Both the position numbers and the translations under genes were made by a program. Shown here piece by piece: positions 33,652-42,821 of a DNA stretch of 64,000 bases (its first letter is position 1; every line of letters starts with the position of its first letter). Origin of the DNA: Candidatus Blautia intestinigallinarum (GTDB taxonomy: Bacteria > Bacillota > Clostridia > Lachnospirales > Lachnospiraceae); assembly GCA_019112635.1 (NCBI GenBank), contig DXIX01000002.1:84823-148822 (forward strand), in the 5' to 3' direction. The notes below the pieces were generated by a model. It did not search any database and had not been told where the DNA came from. It worked only from the letters and a program-made list of their open reading frames with translations.

Positions 33652-34551
33652 ATGACCATAAGCCAAATCTACAATTTTTATATTCTTGCCAAAACGGGAA
33701 ATTTTACACGTACATCCCAGCAGCTTTATATTACCCAGCCCACACTCAGTAAAAGCATCTCTTCGCTGGAAGATGAGCTGAAAGTCAGACTCATTGACCG
33801 TACAACCCGCAATGTAAAACTGACTCCCGCCGGAGAGTGTTTTCTTCAGTCCTGCGAAAAAATTCTGGAGGAATACCAAAGCGGTGTGGACCGCGCGCGG
33901 ACAGCCGCCGGGCTATTAAAGGGAAATATTAGTTTTGGCCTGCCATCCGAACAATATCAACCTCAGGCAATCCGTTTGCTGCGCAAAATTCATGATAAAT
34001 ATCCGGGAATTAAGACTTTGCTCCACTTTTTCCCCGGCAGTGGTCTGTTAAGAGCCGCTGACCACGGCGGAGTAGATTTCGCGATTGCTTCCGGACGCGC
34101 CAGAAATGACAAACTTTCTTATCTGCCCCTTTGCCATCGTGAGGGAGTTGCTGTGCTCCCTTCCGATCATCCCCTGGCCAACCGGACACAGCTTTCTTTT
34201 TCTGAATTGAGATATGAAGATATCATTACCATGTCTTATAAAACTTCCAGCGCCGAATTCGATGCCATTGTCGGCCTCGGCATCCAATGTGGTTTCTCTC
34301 CTCACGTTGTTCATGAAGCGACCACTATCTCCGAATTGCTTATGTTAGTCGCCGCCGGAAGGGGGGTCTCTGTCCTCAAAGATAACTACCGCGCTGCTAC
34401 CGGCAATCAGGTAGTCTTCATTCCCCTGAAAGAACATTTCTCCCTGGATGAATGCCTGATATGGCAGGATCGCGGTACACAGCTTCAAAAACTGGTCATA
34501 GAACTGGCAGGTGAACTCATAGCAGAAGACTCGCAAGCGAGTCTTGAATGA
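33652..34551 (+). CDS. LysR-family regulator
   Basis: 299 residues. Winged HTH at the N-terminus (YILAKTGNFTRTSQQLYITQPTLSKSISSLE in parts) and an effector domain from about 90. Divergent from the aldolase-permease unit with a LysR box between, so it most likely regulated that acid-catabolic operon. GGGAGGGG site directly upstream of ATG 33652. Confidence 0.9.
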   Translation: MTISQIYNFYILAKTGNFTRTSQQLYITQPTLSKSISSLEDELKVRLIDRTTRNVKLTPAGECFLQSCEKILEEYQSGVDRARTAAGLLKGNISFGLPSEQYQPQAIRLLRKIHDKYPGIKTLLHFFPGSGLLRAADHGGVDFAIASGRARNDKLSYLPLCHREGVAVLPSDHPLANRTQLSFSELRYEDIITMSYKTSSAEFDAIVGLGIQCGFSPHVVHEATTISELLMLVAAGRGVSVLKDNYRAATGNQVVFIPLKEHFSLDECLIWQDRGTQLQKLVIELAGELIAEDSQASLE

Positions 34552-34570
34552 TCCGCCGCTTTCTCAAAAC

Positions 34571-34617
34571 ACAGATCAGGCATTGCGATTCGCTACTCAC
34601 CGCAATGCCTGATCTGT
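34571..34617. repeat. Perfect 17-bp inverted repeat beside the Rpn remnant
   Basis: ACAGATCAGGCATTGCG and its exact complement flank a 13-nt loop containing ACTCAC. It sits between the LysR stop and the Rpn-remnant stop. It may act as terminator and resembles in position the palindrome at 30032. Confidence 0.65.
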
Positions 34618-34621
34618 CAAA

Positions 34622-34819
34622 TTAGAATACTGTTTTTTCTTTTTCCAAAACCTCACAAAGCTCCTCCAAGGAATATCCTTCCTTGATTAACTTCAAAATT
34701 CTCCTTCTCTCTTCCGTAATTCCTTCCGCTTGCCCTACGGCCCTTGCTTCTCTTTTTGCGATTTCTCTTTCTTCCCATTCCTGCATATATCTGGCCCCCA
34801 CTTCTGCATCTTCTTTGAT
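34622..34819 (-). pseudogene. C-terminal remnant of an Rpn-family protein
   Basis: In the minus frame, 66 codons read KEDAEVGARYMQEWEERE..., then GQAEGITEERRRILKLIKEGYSLEELCEVLEKE and a stop at 34622. This tail matches the C-terminus of Rpn/PD-(D/E)XK family proteins, including the intact copy at 30112. The frame is the same as that of the TetR gene and directly follows its TGA, so the remnant was cut off by, or fused into, the TetR gene. No start codon or nuclease domain remains. Confidence 0.8.
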
Positions 34820-34822
34820 TTT

Positions 34823-35440
34823 TCAGCGAAACTGGCTCTTTAAAAAATTCAGTGATCCCGGTGGGTTCTCTGTTCCCTTTTCCAGAAGAGAAATCAATGC
34901 GCCGATTGTATTCTCAATCTCCTCTTTGGAAGATGGAATCAAAGTGTTGTCCATCTTCACAGTCAGGATAATCAACACAATCTCAGCCAGAGCCTCCGGG
35001 TCTTCAAAACGGATCTCTCCTGCTTGAATTCCCTGACGGATAATCGCCGCCAAAACGGGTTTTAATTCTGTAATAATATGATTGATGTATTTCTGATGGA
35101 GAAAAGATTTCTCCTGTGTGCCGGGGCCTGTATGGTTTTCCGATTTTAGAAATTCCGATGAGGAATTCCGGCAAGCCTGGAAAATCATAGCCATTCTTGT
35201 GAAAGGAGAAATCTCCGTCTGATCTGCCAATTCTTTCGCAGTCTGCAGAGGTTTCTCATAATTCCGTTCCACCAGAGCATCCAAAATCGCATCTTTGGAT
35301 GGAAAATAATAGTAGATGCTCCCTTTGCCAATTCCGGCGGTATGTGCAATCTCACTGACAGAGATAGCCTGAAGTTTCTGATTCTTCAACAATTCCTGAA
35401 AGGCGTCCAGGATCTGATTATATTTCAGCTGATTCGCCAT
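34823..35440 (-). CDS. TetR/AcrR-family repressor
   Basis: 205 residues. N-terminal TetR HTH with AISVSEIAHTAGIGKGSIYYYFPSKDAILDAL in parts; a helical ligand domain follows. ATG 35440 has AAAGGTGG about 5 nt upstream; 35461 is also in frame but lacks a site. The last residues may derive from the Rpn remnant, since the same frame continues past the stop into Rpn codons. It is divergent from the SCP2-hydrolase-condensation-ACP-ligase operon, and paired operators lie at that operon's promoter, so it is the likely repressor, sensing an acyl or lipid ligand. Confidence 0.92.
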   Translation of the reverse strand: MANQLKYNQILDAFQELLKNQKLQAISVSEIAHTAGIGKGSIYYYFPSKDAILDALVERNYEKPLQTAKELADQTEISPFTRMAMIFQACRNSSSEFLKSENHTGPGTQEKSFLHQKYINHIITELKPVLAAIIRQGIQAGEIRFEDPEALAEIVLIILTVKMDNTLIPSSKEEIENTIGALISLLEKGTENPPGSLNFLKSQFR

Positions 35441-35580
35441 ATATACCACCTTTTCTATCATAGATTTTGATTATTTTTGAGAATCTAAAGTTAAATATAA
35501 CATAAGGAAACGGAGAATGCCAACCATAAAAACGCACAAAAAACCGAAAAAAATTTCCCGCAATTTGATCGTATCGATAA

Positions 35581-35640
35581 TTGACCACCAGTCGAAAAGG
35601 TGATATTCTATCTTAGAATTCAATATGACCAATGGTCGAA
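35581..35640 (+). promoter_or_regulatory. Two TetR operators flanking the lipid-cluster promoter
   Basis: TTGACCACCAGTCGAA (35581-35596) and ATGACCAATGGTCGAA (35625-35640) share TGACCA-N3-GTCGAA and are 44 bp apart (about four turns). The first overlaps the -35 (TTGACC); a -10-like TATTCT lies at 35604-35609 (17-nt spacer); the second covers the early transcribed region. This is a typical repression layout. Confidence 0.75.
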
Positions 35641-35672
35641 TAAATGAAAAACCTGTCGAGAAGGAGGATATT

Positions 35673-36020
35673 ATGACCTACGCAGATATGTTTTCTAAAG
35701 TAAAAGGAATGTTTATGGAAGCGGATGTAAGTGATATTCAGGAACACCTGGCATATCAATTCAATATTACCGGCGAGGCACACGGAATCTTCTATGTGGA
35801 AGTCAAAGAAGGAAAATTATATGTGGAACCATATGAATATTTTGACCGTGACGCCCTGTTCATCTGTTCCGCGGAAACCCTGTTTAAAATTGCGGAAGGC
35901 AAGACCGACCCAGTTCTCGCATTTACCCTTGGAAAATTAAAAGTTGAGGGAAATATAGACAAAGCACTGAAACTCAAAAATCTGATTGACAGCAAAAAGC
36001 AGGTGAAAAAAGATGAATAA
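35673..36020 (+). CDS. SCP2 sterol-carrier-like protein
   Basis: 115 residues with an SCP2 fold pattern: GEAHGIFYVEVKEGKLYVEPYEYFDRDALFICSAETLFKIAEGK in blocks, then AFTLGKLKVEGNIDKALKL. SCP2 domains form a hydrophobic tunnel for acyl chains or other lipids, so it may shuttle the cluster's product or substrate. AAGGAGG 5-6 nt before ATG 35673. It overlaps the next gene by 8 nt. Confidence 0.88.
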   Translation: MTYADMFSKVKGMFMEADVSDIQEHLAYQFNITGEAHGIFYVEVKEGKLYVEPYEYFDRDALFICSAETLFKIAEGKTDPVLAFTLGKLKVEGNIDKALKLKNLIDSKKQVKKDE

Positions 36021-36957
36021 ATTTCTGAAAGGAGCTGCCATACTTCTTGGCACTGCAGCGGCAGCCGAGGCTGGCGGCACTGCTTATTTCTACCGAAGAA
36101 CCATGAAACGTTACAACGCGAAAGTGGAACGCACCATGAAGATGTCCGGTGTCGACTGGGAACAATATCTCCCTCTCATGCATCAGAGAAGAAAATGGAT
36201 GATGGAACAGCCTCATGAAGATGTGTGGATACAATCCCGGGACGGACTGAAACTGCACGCTACCTATTTCAAAGGAGAAGAAGGAAATCGTGCTGTCATT
36301 TGTTTCCACGGATACACCAGCAGGGGCCTGGATGATTACGGAAGTCTTTCCTGGTATTATCTAAAGCACGGATTTCGAATGCTGCTCCTGGATGAGAGAG
36401 CTCACGGCGACAGTGAAGGAACCTACATTGGATTTGGAACCAAAGATCGATACGACGGTCTGGATTGGACCCGATGGATGATTGACAAAATCGGAGAAGA
36501 CGCACAGATTCTCCTTCACGGCAACTCCATGGGAGGTGCAACCGTCTGTATGATGAGCGGTCTGCAGCTTCCAGAGCAGGTAAAGGGAATTGTCTCTGAC
36601 TGTGCGTTCACTTCTGCTAAGGAAGTCTTCACCCATGTGCTCCACAGTATGTACCATCTCCCTGCATTTCCCATGATCCAGATCGCTGACAAGCTGAATC
36701 GAAAAAATGCCGGCTATGGTCTGGATGACTGCAACGCCGCAAGAGAAGTACAGAAATCAAAGGTACCATTTCTTTTTATCCATGGAGAGAAAGACATTTT
36801 TGTTCCCTGCTGGATGTGCGAAGAAATCTATCAAAACTGTGCTTCACCTAAGACAAAACTGATTGTAAAAGACGCGGGCCACGGAGAAAGTTACTTTAAA
36901 GATGCAACAGCATACGAGCAGGCCCTGGATTCATTTATCGGAGGAATAATGAAATGA
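36013..36957 (+). CDS. Membrane-anchored alpha/beta hydrolase
   Basis: 314 residues. N-terminal helix (about 5-25) likely anchors it. Hydrolase core: oxyanion region CFHGYTSRG, nucleophile Ser in LHGNSMGGA, acid Asp in FIHGEKDIFVP, His in DAGHGESY. Typical of bacterial lipases, thioesterases or acyltransfer hydrolases (Hydrolase_4-like). In this operon it could release or edit an acyl product. Confidence 0.9.
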   Translation: MNKFLKGAAILLGTAAAAEAGGTAYFYRRTMKRYNAKVERTMKMSGVDWEQYLPLMHQRRKWMMEQPHEDVWIQSRDGLKLHATYFKGEEGNRAVICFHGYTSRGLDDYGSLSWYYLKHGFRMLLLDERAHGDSEGTYIGFGTKDRYDGLDWTRWMIDKIGEDAQILLHGNSMGGATVCMMSGLQLPEQVKGIVSDCAFTSAKEVFTHVLHSMYHLPAFPMIQIADKLNRKNAGYGLDDCNAAREVQKSKVPFLFIHGEKDIFVPCWMCEEIYQNCASPKTKLIVKDAGHGESYFKDATAYEQALDSFIGGIMK

Positions 36958-38360
36958 TGAGAACAAGAAAAGGACATAAAGTGTATCCGCTGACAGTCGC
37001 ACAGAAATTTCATCTTTACTATCTTCCCTTCTGTCCCACGGCAGCTGTCCTCAATATCGGAACAAGTCTGACCATTGAAGTGGAACTGGACTGGGAACTG
37101 CTGGCAAAATCCATCAACAAAGCTTATGAGCGAAGTGAAGGAATGCGCATTCGTTTTGCCAAAGACAAAGAAGGTACCTATTATCAGTATGTGGAAGATC
37201 CTGAAGAAAAAGAGATTGAATTCGTAGATTTCTCCGGCAAAACTTTGGAAGAAGCACAAGCAGTGATGCAGCAGTGGACCACGGTTCCTTTTAAAATGGA
37301 AGACTCTCCTATGACTAAGGTTGTCATGATCAAAATGCCAGACGGATTCAATGGAATTTATTTTCTGGGACATCACATGGTAGTGGACGCACAGTCTTTG
37401 ATCTGTTTTTTGAAAGATATCATCGAACTTTACTGCAACGCCAAATACGAAGGAGTTCCTTATCCCAAGGATATGGCTTCTTATATTGAACAGCTTCAAA
37501 AAGATCTGGCCTATGAGGCGGGAAGCAAGGCACAAAAACGTGACATCGAATACTTCCAGAAAGAAATCGAAAAAGGAGAACCTATCTACAGCGGTATCCA
37601 TGGAAGAGACAAGCTGGAAGCCGCCCGGACTATGTTCAAGAATCCGCAGCTGCGCACCGCGTTCAACGCGTCTGATGACACAAAATCTGCACTGGACATC
37701 TTCCATCTGGAGGCCGAGCCAACCAAGCGTCTGATGGATTTCTGCGAAAAATATCACGTATCTCTGGCATGTCTTCTTCTCATGGGACTGCGTACTTACT
37801 TCCAGAAAATGAATGGTTTCGAGGATGTTTCCATCAACAACGCGATCGCAAGAAGAGCTACTTTGAAGGAAAAGAAATCCGGCGGAACCAGAATTCACTC
37901 CTTCCCAATCCGCACCATCTTTTCAGAAGATATGACATTTATCGATGGTGTTTACGCAATCCGTGATAAGCAAAATGAGATCTTCCGCCATGCGAACTAT
38001 GACCCAACCGCATATTTCGCATATCGTTCGAAAATCTATCCGCAGCCTCATGCCGGACTGACCTATGAAGCAATCTCACTGACCTATCAGCCTATGACAC
38101 TGCAGGAGAACGGGCTGACACAGTTGGGCGACATCCGTTATAAGACAAAATGGTATCCCAACGGCACCTGCCCTCAGGGAATGTACCTGACTGTCATGCA
38201 CCGTCCGGAAGACAACGGGCTGGACTTCAATTTCGAACACCAGATAAAAGCCGTATCTAGAGAAGAATTGGAATATCTGTACTACTACCTGTGTAAGATC
38301 ATGTTCAAGGGTGCTGAGAACCCGGATCTGTCTATCGGCGACATCATCAAACTCGTGTAA
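36954..38360 (+). CDS. Condensation-domain acyltransferase (NRPS C / PapA-like)
   Basis: 468 residues, a stand-alone condensation fold. The catalytic HHxxxD motif is present as GHHMVVD (about residues 141-147), with the C-terminal half from about 240. The structural DFGWG motif of NRPS domains is not seen (DFNFEHQ occurs instead), which points to a PapA/wax-ester-like acyltransferase rather than a peptide-bond NRPS module. It probably joins an ACP-bound acyl group to an alcohol or amine. ATGA overlap with the hydrolase gene and GGAGG 9 nt upstream. Confidence 0.85.
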   Translation: MMRTRKGHKVYPLTVAQKFHLYYLPFCPTAAVLNIGTSLTIEVELDWELLAKSINKAYERSEGMRIRFAKDKEGTYYQYVEDPEEKEIEFVDFSGKTLEEAQAVMQQWTTVPFKMEDSPMTKVVMIKMPDGFNGIYFLGHHMVVDAQSLICFLKDIIELYCNAKYEGVPYPKDMASYIEQLQKDLAYEAGSKAQKRDIEYFQKEIEKGEPIYSGIHGRDKLEAARTMFKNPQLRTAFNASDDTKSALDIFHLEAEPTKRLMDFCEKYHVSLACLLLMGLRTYFQKMNGFEDVSINNAIARRATLKEKKSGGTRIHSFPIRTIFSEDMTFIDGVYAIRDKQNEIFRHANYDPTAYFAYRSKIYPQPHAGLTYEAISLTYQPMTLQENGLTQLGDIRYKTKWYPNGTCPQGMYLTVMHRPEDNGLDFNFEHQIKAVSREELEYLYYYLCKIMFKGAENPDLSIGDIIKLV

Positions 38361-38374
38361 AAAGGAGAAAAATT

Positions 38375-38608
38375 ATGTTTGAAAAATTAGTAAATATTAT
38401 CTGTAATTATGTGGAAGTAGAACCGGAAAATGTACATCCGGAATCTCGTTTTATGGAAGATCTCGGCTTCACTTCTTTTGATTTCATGAGCATGCTGGGT
38501 GAAATCGAGGATGAATTTGACGTGGAAGTAGAGCAGGAAGAAGCCTCCAACATCCGCACTGTGCAGGAAGCCGTTAATTACCTCGAGACTTTGGTTTCTG
38601 AGAATTAG
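38375..38608 (+). CDS. Acyl carrier protein
   Basis: 77 residues, acidic, one phosphopantetheine attachment domain. The modified serine is in EDLGFTSFDFMSM (DSL replaced by TSF), and the helix FDVEVEQEEASNIRTV follows. It is a dedicated carrier, separate from fatty-acid synthesis, between the condensation and ligase genes. AAAGGAG ribosome site. Confidence 0.92.
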   Translation: MFEKLVNIICNYVEVEPENVHPESRFMEDLGFTSFDFMSMLGEIEDEFDVEVEQEEASNIRTVQEAVNYLETLVSEN

Positions 38609-38638
38609 TTCCGTTTTGGAAGAAAGGTAGGAATTCTT

Positions 38639-40147
38639 ATGCTTTTCAGTACTGTCCGCGAAATTCTGATTCATACTGAGCAAAAATACGGCCCGGAAGA
38701 CGCAATCCGTTATAAAAAGAGTAAAAATGAAATTGAATCCAAAACTTATACACAGCTAAGAGAAGACAGTGAGAGCTTTTCCTGTGTCTTAAAGGATCTG
38801 GGCGAACAGGGAAATCACATCGCCGTTATCGGAGCGACTTCTTATCCCTGGCTCGTGACGTATTTTGGAACCGTCAACAGTGAAAGTGTCATCGTTCCGC
38901 TGGATGTCAATCTCCCGGCAGAAGATGTATGTGATCTGATTGCGCGCTCTGACTCTACTGTACTTGTCTATGACGAAGTGCGAAAAGATGTGGCCAGTCT
39001 GGCAAAGGAACGTTGTCCGAAATTAAAGGTTATAATCTCCATGCAAAAAGAGAGTCACGATAATCAGGCCTATGCTTTCTGGCCTCTTCTGCGTGAGCAC
39101 CAGGGAATCTGTGACACCATCCCCAGTCCGGATCAGCTGTGTACTATTATGTTCACTTCCGGCACAACTGGAAAGAGCAAAGGTGTCATGCTGACCCATC
39201 GGAACGTGGCAGAAAATGCCACCTGCCTGGATATGAAGATTCCGGAGAGAACCGTGCTTCTCTCTGTACTTCCCATCCACCATGCCTACTGCCTGAGTAT
39301 GGACATCCTAAAAGGAATCTCTCTCGGGGCAATTATCTGTATCAATGATTCTCTGATGCGGGTTGCGAAAAATATCAAACTGTTCAAACCGGAAATGATC
39401 CTGATGGTTCCTCTGATGATTGAGACCATGGCAAAGAAATTGGAAGAAGCCTCTCTTCTTCCTGCCAAAATCGTCAAAAGCCAGGTATTCGGAAAACAGT
39501 TCCATACCATCTGCAGCGGCGGAGCTTATCTGGATCCTGCCTACATTGATTTATTCAACAAATATGACATCACCATTTTGCAGGGCTATGGAATGACTGA
39601 ATGTTCTCCGGTGATCAGCACTACCGTAAGCTGGAACATCCGTAAGGACGCGGTCGGACAGCTGATTCCCAACTGCGAGGCAAAAACCGTGGACGGTGAG
39701 CTCTGGGTAAAAGGAAGCAGTGTCATGCAGGGATATTACAAAATGCCGGAAGAGACCGCAGAAACTCTCGAAGATGGCTGGCTGAAAACAGGCGACCTGG
39801 GTTATGTGGACGAGGATGGTTTCGTCTATCTCACCGGCCGCAAGAAAAATCTGATTATCACCAAAAACGGGGAAAATGTATCCCCTGAAGAACTGGAGAA
39901 TGTTCTGAGCACAAACCGTCTGGTAGGTGAAATCCTCGTCAGAGAGAAAAATGGTGTGATCGAGGCAGAGATCTATCCGGATCCGGACTATGTGAAGAAG
40001 AAGCGTATCAAAGATGTGCGGGCGGCTCTTCAGGATATGATTGATGCCTACAACAAAACTGCCGCACCCCAGAAGAAAATTTACAGCCTGGTTGTCCGGG
40101 ATACAGAATTCGAGAAGACAACCACAAGAAAAATCAAGAGATTTTAA
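38639..40147 (+). CDS. AMP-forming acyl ligase (acyl-ACP or acyl-CoA synthetase)
   Basis: 502 residues, ANL superfamily. P-loop-like MFTSGTTGKSKGVMLTH, A5 GYGMTECSP, A7 WLKTGDLGYVDEDGFVYLTGRKK, A10 lysine in TTTRKIKR. With its own ACP two genes upstream it probably loads a fatty or other carboxylic acid onto that ACP. Last gene of the TetR-controlled operon, closed by a terminator. Confidence 0.92.
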   Translation: MLFSTVREILIHTEQKYGPEDAIRYKKSKNEIESKTYTQLREDSESFSCVLKDLGEQGNHIAVIGATSYPWLVTYFGTVNSESVIVPLDVNLPAEDVCDLIARSDSTVLVYDEVRKDVASLAKERCPKLKVIISMQKESHDNQAYAFWPLLREHQGICDTIPSPDQLCTIMFTSGTTGKSKGVMLTHRNVAENATCLDMKIPERTVLLSVLPIHHAYCLSMDILKGISLGAIICINDSLMRVAKNIKLFKPEMILMVPLMIETMAKKLEEASLLPAKIVKSQVFGKQFHTICSGGAYLDPAYIDLFNKYDITILQGYGMTECSPVISTTVSWNIRKDAVGQLIPNCEAKTVDGELWVKGSSVMQGYYKMPEETAETLEDGWLKTGDLGYVDEDGFVYLTGRKKNLIITKNGENVSPEELENVLSTNRLVGEILVREKNGVIEAEIYPDPDYVKKKRIKDVRAALQDMIDAYNKTAAPQKKIYSLVVRDTEFEKTTTRKIKRF

Positions 40148-40186
40148 CCTTCAAAATTTTATATTTTGTTTCCTCCAAGACAGAGA

Positions 40187-40240
40187 GTCCCCTTGGTGTT
40201 CTCCGGTATTTTCCGTTCTAACACCAAGGGGGCTTTCTTT
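40187..40240. terminator. Terminator between the acyl ligase and trpA
   Basis: CCCCTTGGTGTT / AACACCAAGGGG arms with a 19-nt loop, then CTTTCTTTC. It serves the plus-strand operon and probably the convergent trp operon. Confidence 0.85.
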
Positions 40241-40246
40241 CACATA

Positions 40247-41017
40247 TCAGTCCAGAGCTTTCCTCATGGATTTTACATATTCCCTCACCGGTTCCACACA
40301 TGCTTCTTGATATTTTCCACACAATTTTACGATGGCACTGCCGACAATCACACCATCGGCATATTTACTCATCTCTTTTGCCTGTTCCAGTGTGGAAATT
40401 CCAAAGCCGACCGCACAAGGGATCTCTTTCACCTGCTTCACCAGCCTCACCATTCCCTGCACATCCGATGTGATTTCAGACCGTTCCCCGGTGACTCCCA
40501 TTGAGGAGACACAATAGACAAAGCCTTCTGCCTGCTCGGCAATCATGGAAATTCTCTCATGGGATGTGGGCGCAATCAAAGAGATGAACGCAAGCCCGTA
40601 TTCCCGGCAGACACTGGCAAACTCTTCCTTTTCCTCATAAGGGATATCCGGAAGAATCAGCGCATCCATCCCCGCTTCCACTGCCTTTTTTACAAACTTT
40701 TCGATGCCGTAGGAGAACACCACATTCGCATAGGTCATAAACGCAAGAGGAATCTGAGTCTGGCTGCGCAGTTCTTCTACCATGTCAAATACTTTGTCCG
40801 TTGTCACACCGCCGGACAAAGCCCGGATATTGGCCGCCTGAATTACAGGCCCTTCTGCTGTGGGATCTGAAAATGGAATTCCCAATTCAATCAGATCTGC
40901 TCCGGCTTCTTCCATAGCCAGAACCAGCTTCTTCGTCACTTCCAGGGACGGATCCCCACAGGTGATAAACGGTATAAATGCTTTTTTCCCCTTAAATACG
41001 TTCTCTATTCTATTCAT
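40247..41017 (-). CDS. trpA: Tryptophan synthase alpha subunit
   Basis: Cleaves indole-3-glycerol phosphate. 256 residues; [11 protein letters not shown], the catalytic Glu in [19 protein letters not shown] and Asp in [14 protein letters not shown] and IVGSAIV are present. Start ATG 41017 (MNRIENVF) with GGGGAGG upstream; it overlaps trpB by 8 nt. An upstream in-frame ATG inside trpB is not used. Last gene of trpEGDCFBA. Confidence 0.97.
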   Translation of the reverse strand: MNRIENVFKGKKAFIPFITCGDPSLEVTKKLVLAMEEAGADLIELGIPFSDPTAEGPVIQAANIRALSGGVTTDKVFDMVEELRSQTQIPLAFMTYANVVFSYGIEKFVKKAVEAGMDALILPDIPYEEKEEFASVCREYGLAFISLIAPTSHERISMIAEQAEGFVYCVSSMGVTGERSEITSDVQGMVRLVKQVKEIPCAVGFGISTLEQAKEMSKYADGVIVGSAIVKLCGKYQEACVEPVREYVKSMRKALD

Positions 41018-42194
41018 ATATATCCTCCCCGCGATATCTGGCAATGGCTGCACAGTCTTTATCACCTCTGCCTGAAATATTAATTACCATAATCTGATCT
41101 TTTCCCATGGTAGGCGCCAGTTTTTTCGCATAGGCGACCGCATGGGCACTCTCGATTGCCGGAATAATTCCCTCAGTTCTGGACAGATACTCAAAAGCAT
41201 CCACTGCCTCATCATCTGTGACTGCCACATATTCCGCCCGTCCCGTATCATATAACCATGCATGTTCCGGCCCCACTCCCGGGTAATCCAGACCTGCAGA
41301 AATGGAGTATACCGGAGCAATCTGTCCATATTCATCCTGACAGAAATAAGACTTCATTCCATGGAAAATCCCCAGACTTCCTGTGGAAATCGTCGCCGCC
41401 GTCTCAGCCGTGTCAATGCCGCGTCCTGCTGCCTCACAGCCAATCAGACGCACACTTTTATCTTCAATAAAATGATAGAAAGCTCCGATGGCATTGGAGC
41501 CTCCGCCCACACAGGCAAGAACCGCATCCGGCAGGCGTCCTTCTTTTTCCATCAGCTGCTCTTTGATCTCCCTGGAAATCACGGACTGAAAATCCCGGAC
41601 AATCGTAGGAAATGGATGCGAGCCCATACAGGAACCCAGTACATAATGGGTATCATCAATCCTTTTGGTCCACTCTCTCATGGTCTCTGAGACCGCATCT
41701 TTCAATGTGGCAGTTCCGGTAGTGACCGGGTGTACTTTTGCTCCCAGAAGTCTCATACGATACACATTCAGAGCCTGTCTTTTCGTGTCTTCCTCTCCCA
41801 TAAAGACTTCACATTCCATATCCATCAAAGCTGCCGCTGTTGCGGTTGCCACGCCATGCTGTCCGGCTCCCGTCTCGGCAATGACACGGGTCTTTCCCAT
41901 CTTCTTTGCCAGCAGAACCTGTCCCAGCACATTGTTGATTTTATGTGCTCCGGTATGGTTCAAATCCTCTCTTTTCAGATAAATTTTCGCTCCGCCCAGA
42001 TCCTCTGTCATTCTTCTGGCGTAATACAGTCTGGACGGTCTGCCGGCATACTCGTTCAACAATTCCTGGAGCTCCCGGTTAAAATCCGGATCATTTTTAT
42101 AATGATTATAAGCTTCCTCCAGTTCCAGAACCGCATTCATGAGAATTTCCGGAATATACTGTCCTCCATGAATTCCAAAACGTCCTTTGCTCAT
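41010..42194 (-). CDS. trpB: Tryptophan synthase beta subunit
   Basis: PLP enzyme joining indole and serine. 394 residues; PLP lysine in [10 protein letters not shown], then GAGQHG, and the glycine loop [10 protein letters not shown]. Forms the alpha2beta2 complex with TrpA. ATG 42194 with GAGGAGA upstream. Confidence 0.98.
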   Translation of the reverse strand: MSKGRFGIHGGQYIPEILMNAVLELEEAYNHYKNDPDFNRELQELLNEYAGRPSRLYYARRMTEDLGGAKIYLKREDLNHTGAHKINNVLGQVLLAKKMGKTRVIAETGAGQHGVATATAAALMDMECEVFMGEEDTKRQALNVYRMRLLGAKVHPVTTGTATLKDAVSETMREWTKRIDDTHYVLGSCMGSHPFPTIVRDFQSVISREIKEQLMEKEGRLPDAVLACVGGGSNAIGAFYHFIEDKSVRLIGCEAAGRGIDTAETAATISTGSLGIFHGMKSYFCQDEYGQIAPVYSISAGLDYPGVGPEHAWLYDTGRAEYVAVTDDEAVDAFEYLSRTEGIIPAIESAHAVAYAKKLAPTMGKDQIMVINISGRGDKDCAAIARYRGEDIYE

Positions 42195-42209
42195 TTTTCT
42201 ATTCTCCTC

Positions 42210-42821
42210 TTATCCTTTTATTTTTCGGACCGCCTCCACGGCTGCCCGGATTTTCTGTGCATCTTTTCTGCCATTTTTCTCCACACCGCTGCTCAGATCT
42301 ACAGCCCAGGGCTTCGCTGTGTGAACTGCCCGGACAAGATTCTCCGGTGTCAGTCCCCCTGCCAAGAAAAATGGCCGCTCCATATTTTTTATCAAATTCC
42401 AGTCAAATGATTCACCGGTTCCTCCGCTTCCATGGTCCAGCAAAACCCAGTCTGCCTCACTTCTTCGCGCAGCTTCCACATCTTTCTCCGTGGCAATGGA
42501 AAAAGCCTGTATGACCGGCGCATCCGTCAGCTTCCGAAGTCTTTGCAGATAAAAGGCATCTTCCTGTCCATGGAGCTGTATCGCCCGAATGGTTCCTTCG
42601 TTTGCCATCTTGGCCGGAAGGAACGGCGGCGCGTTCACAAAGACTCCCACCGGAAGTATCTCAGGTTCCAGAAGCCTGACCAGCCTCTCCACCTGATCTT
42701 TGCTGACATTGCGGCGGCTTTTGGGATACTCCACAATAAACCCGCAGTAATCCGGTCTCGCCTCATTGATACTCCGGATATCTTCTTCTGTCGTCAGACC
42801 ACAGATTTTTATTCTAGTCAT
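42210..42821 (-). CDS. trpF: Phosphoribosylanthranilate isomerase
   Basis: 203 residues; catalytic Cys in KICGLTT and Asp in LLDHGSGGTG; phosphate loop FLAGGLTPEN. The ATG overlaps the trpC stop by 4 nt (ATGA). Confidence 0.96.
   Translation of the reverse strand: MTRIKICGLTTEEDIRSINEARPDYCGFIVEYPKSRRNVSKDQVERLVRLLEPEILPVGVFVNAPPFLPAKMANEGTIRAIQLHGQEDAFYLQRLRKLTDAPVIQAFSIATEKDVEAARRSEADWVLLDHGSGGTGESFDWNLIKNMERPFFLAGGLTPENLVRAVHTAKPWAVDLSSGVEKNGRKDAQKIRAAVEAVRKIKG

Noticed and set aside
41955..41980. tRNA T-loop-like GGTTCAAATCC
   Set aside because: It lies within trpB codons and no cloverleaf can be formed around it. No tRNA gene was found elsewhere.
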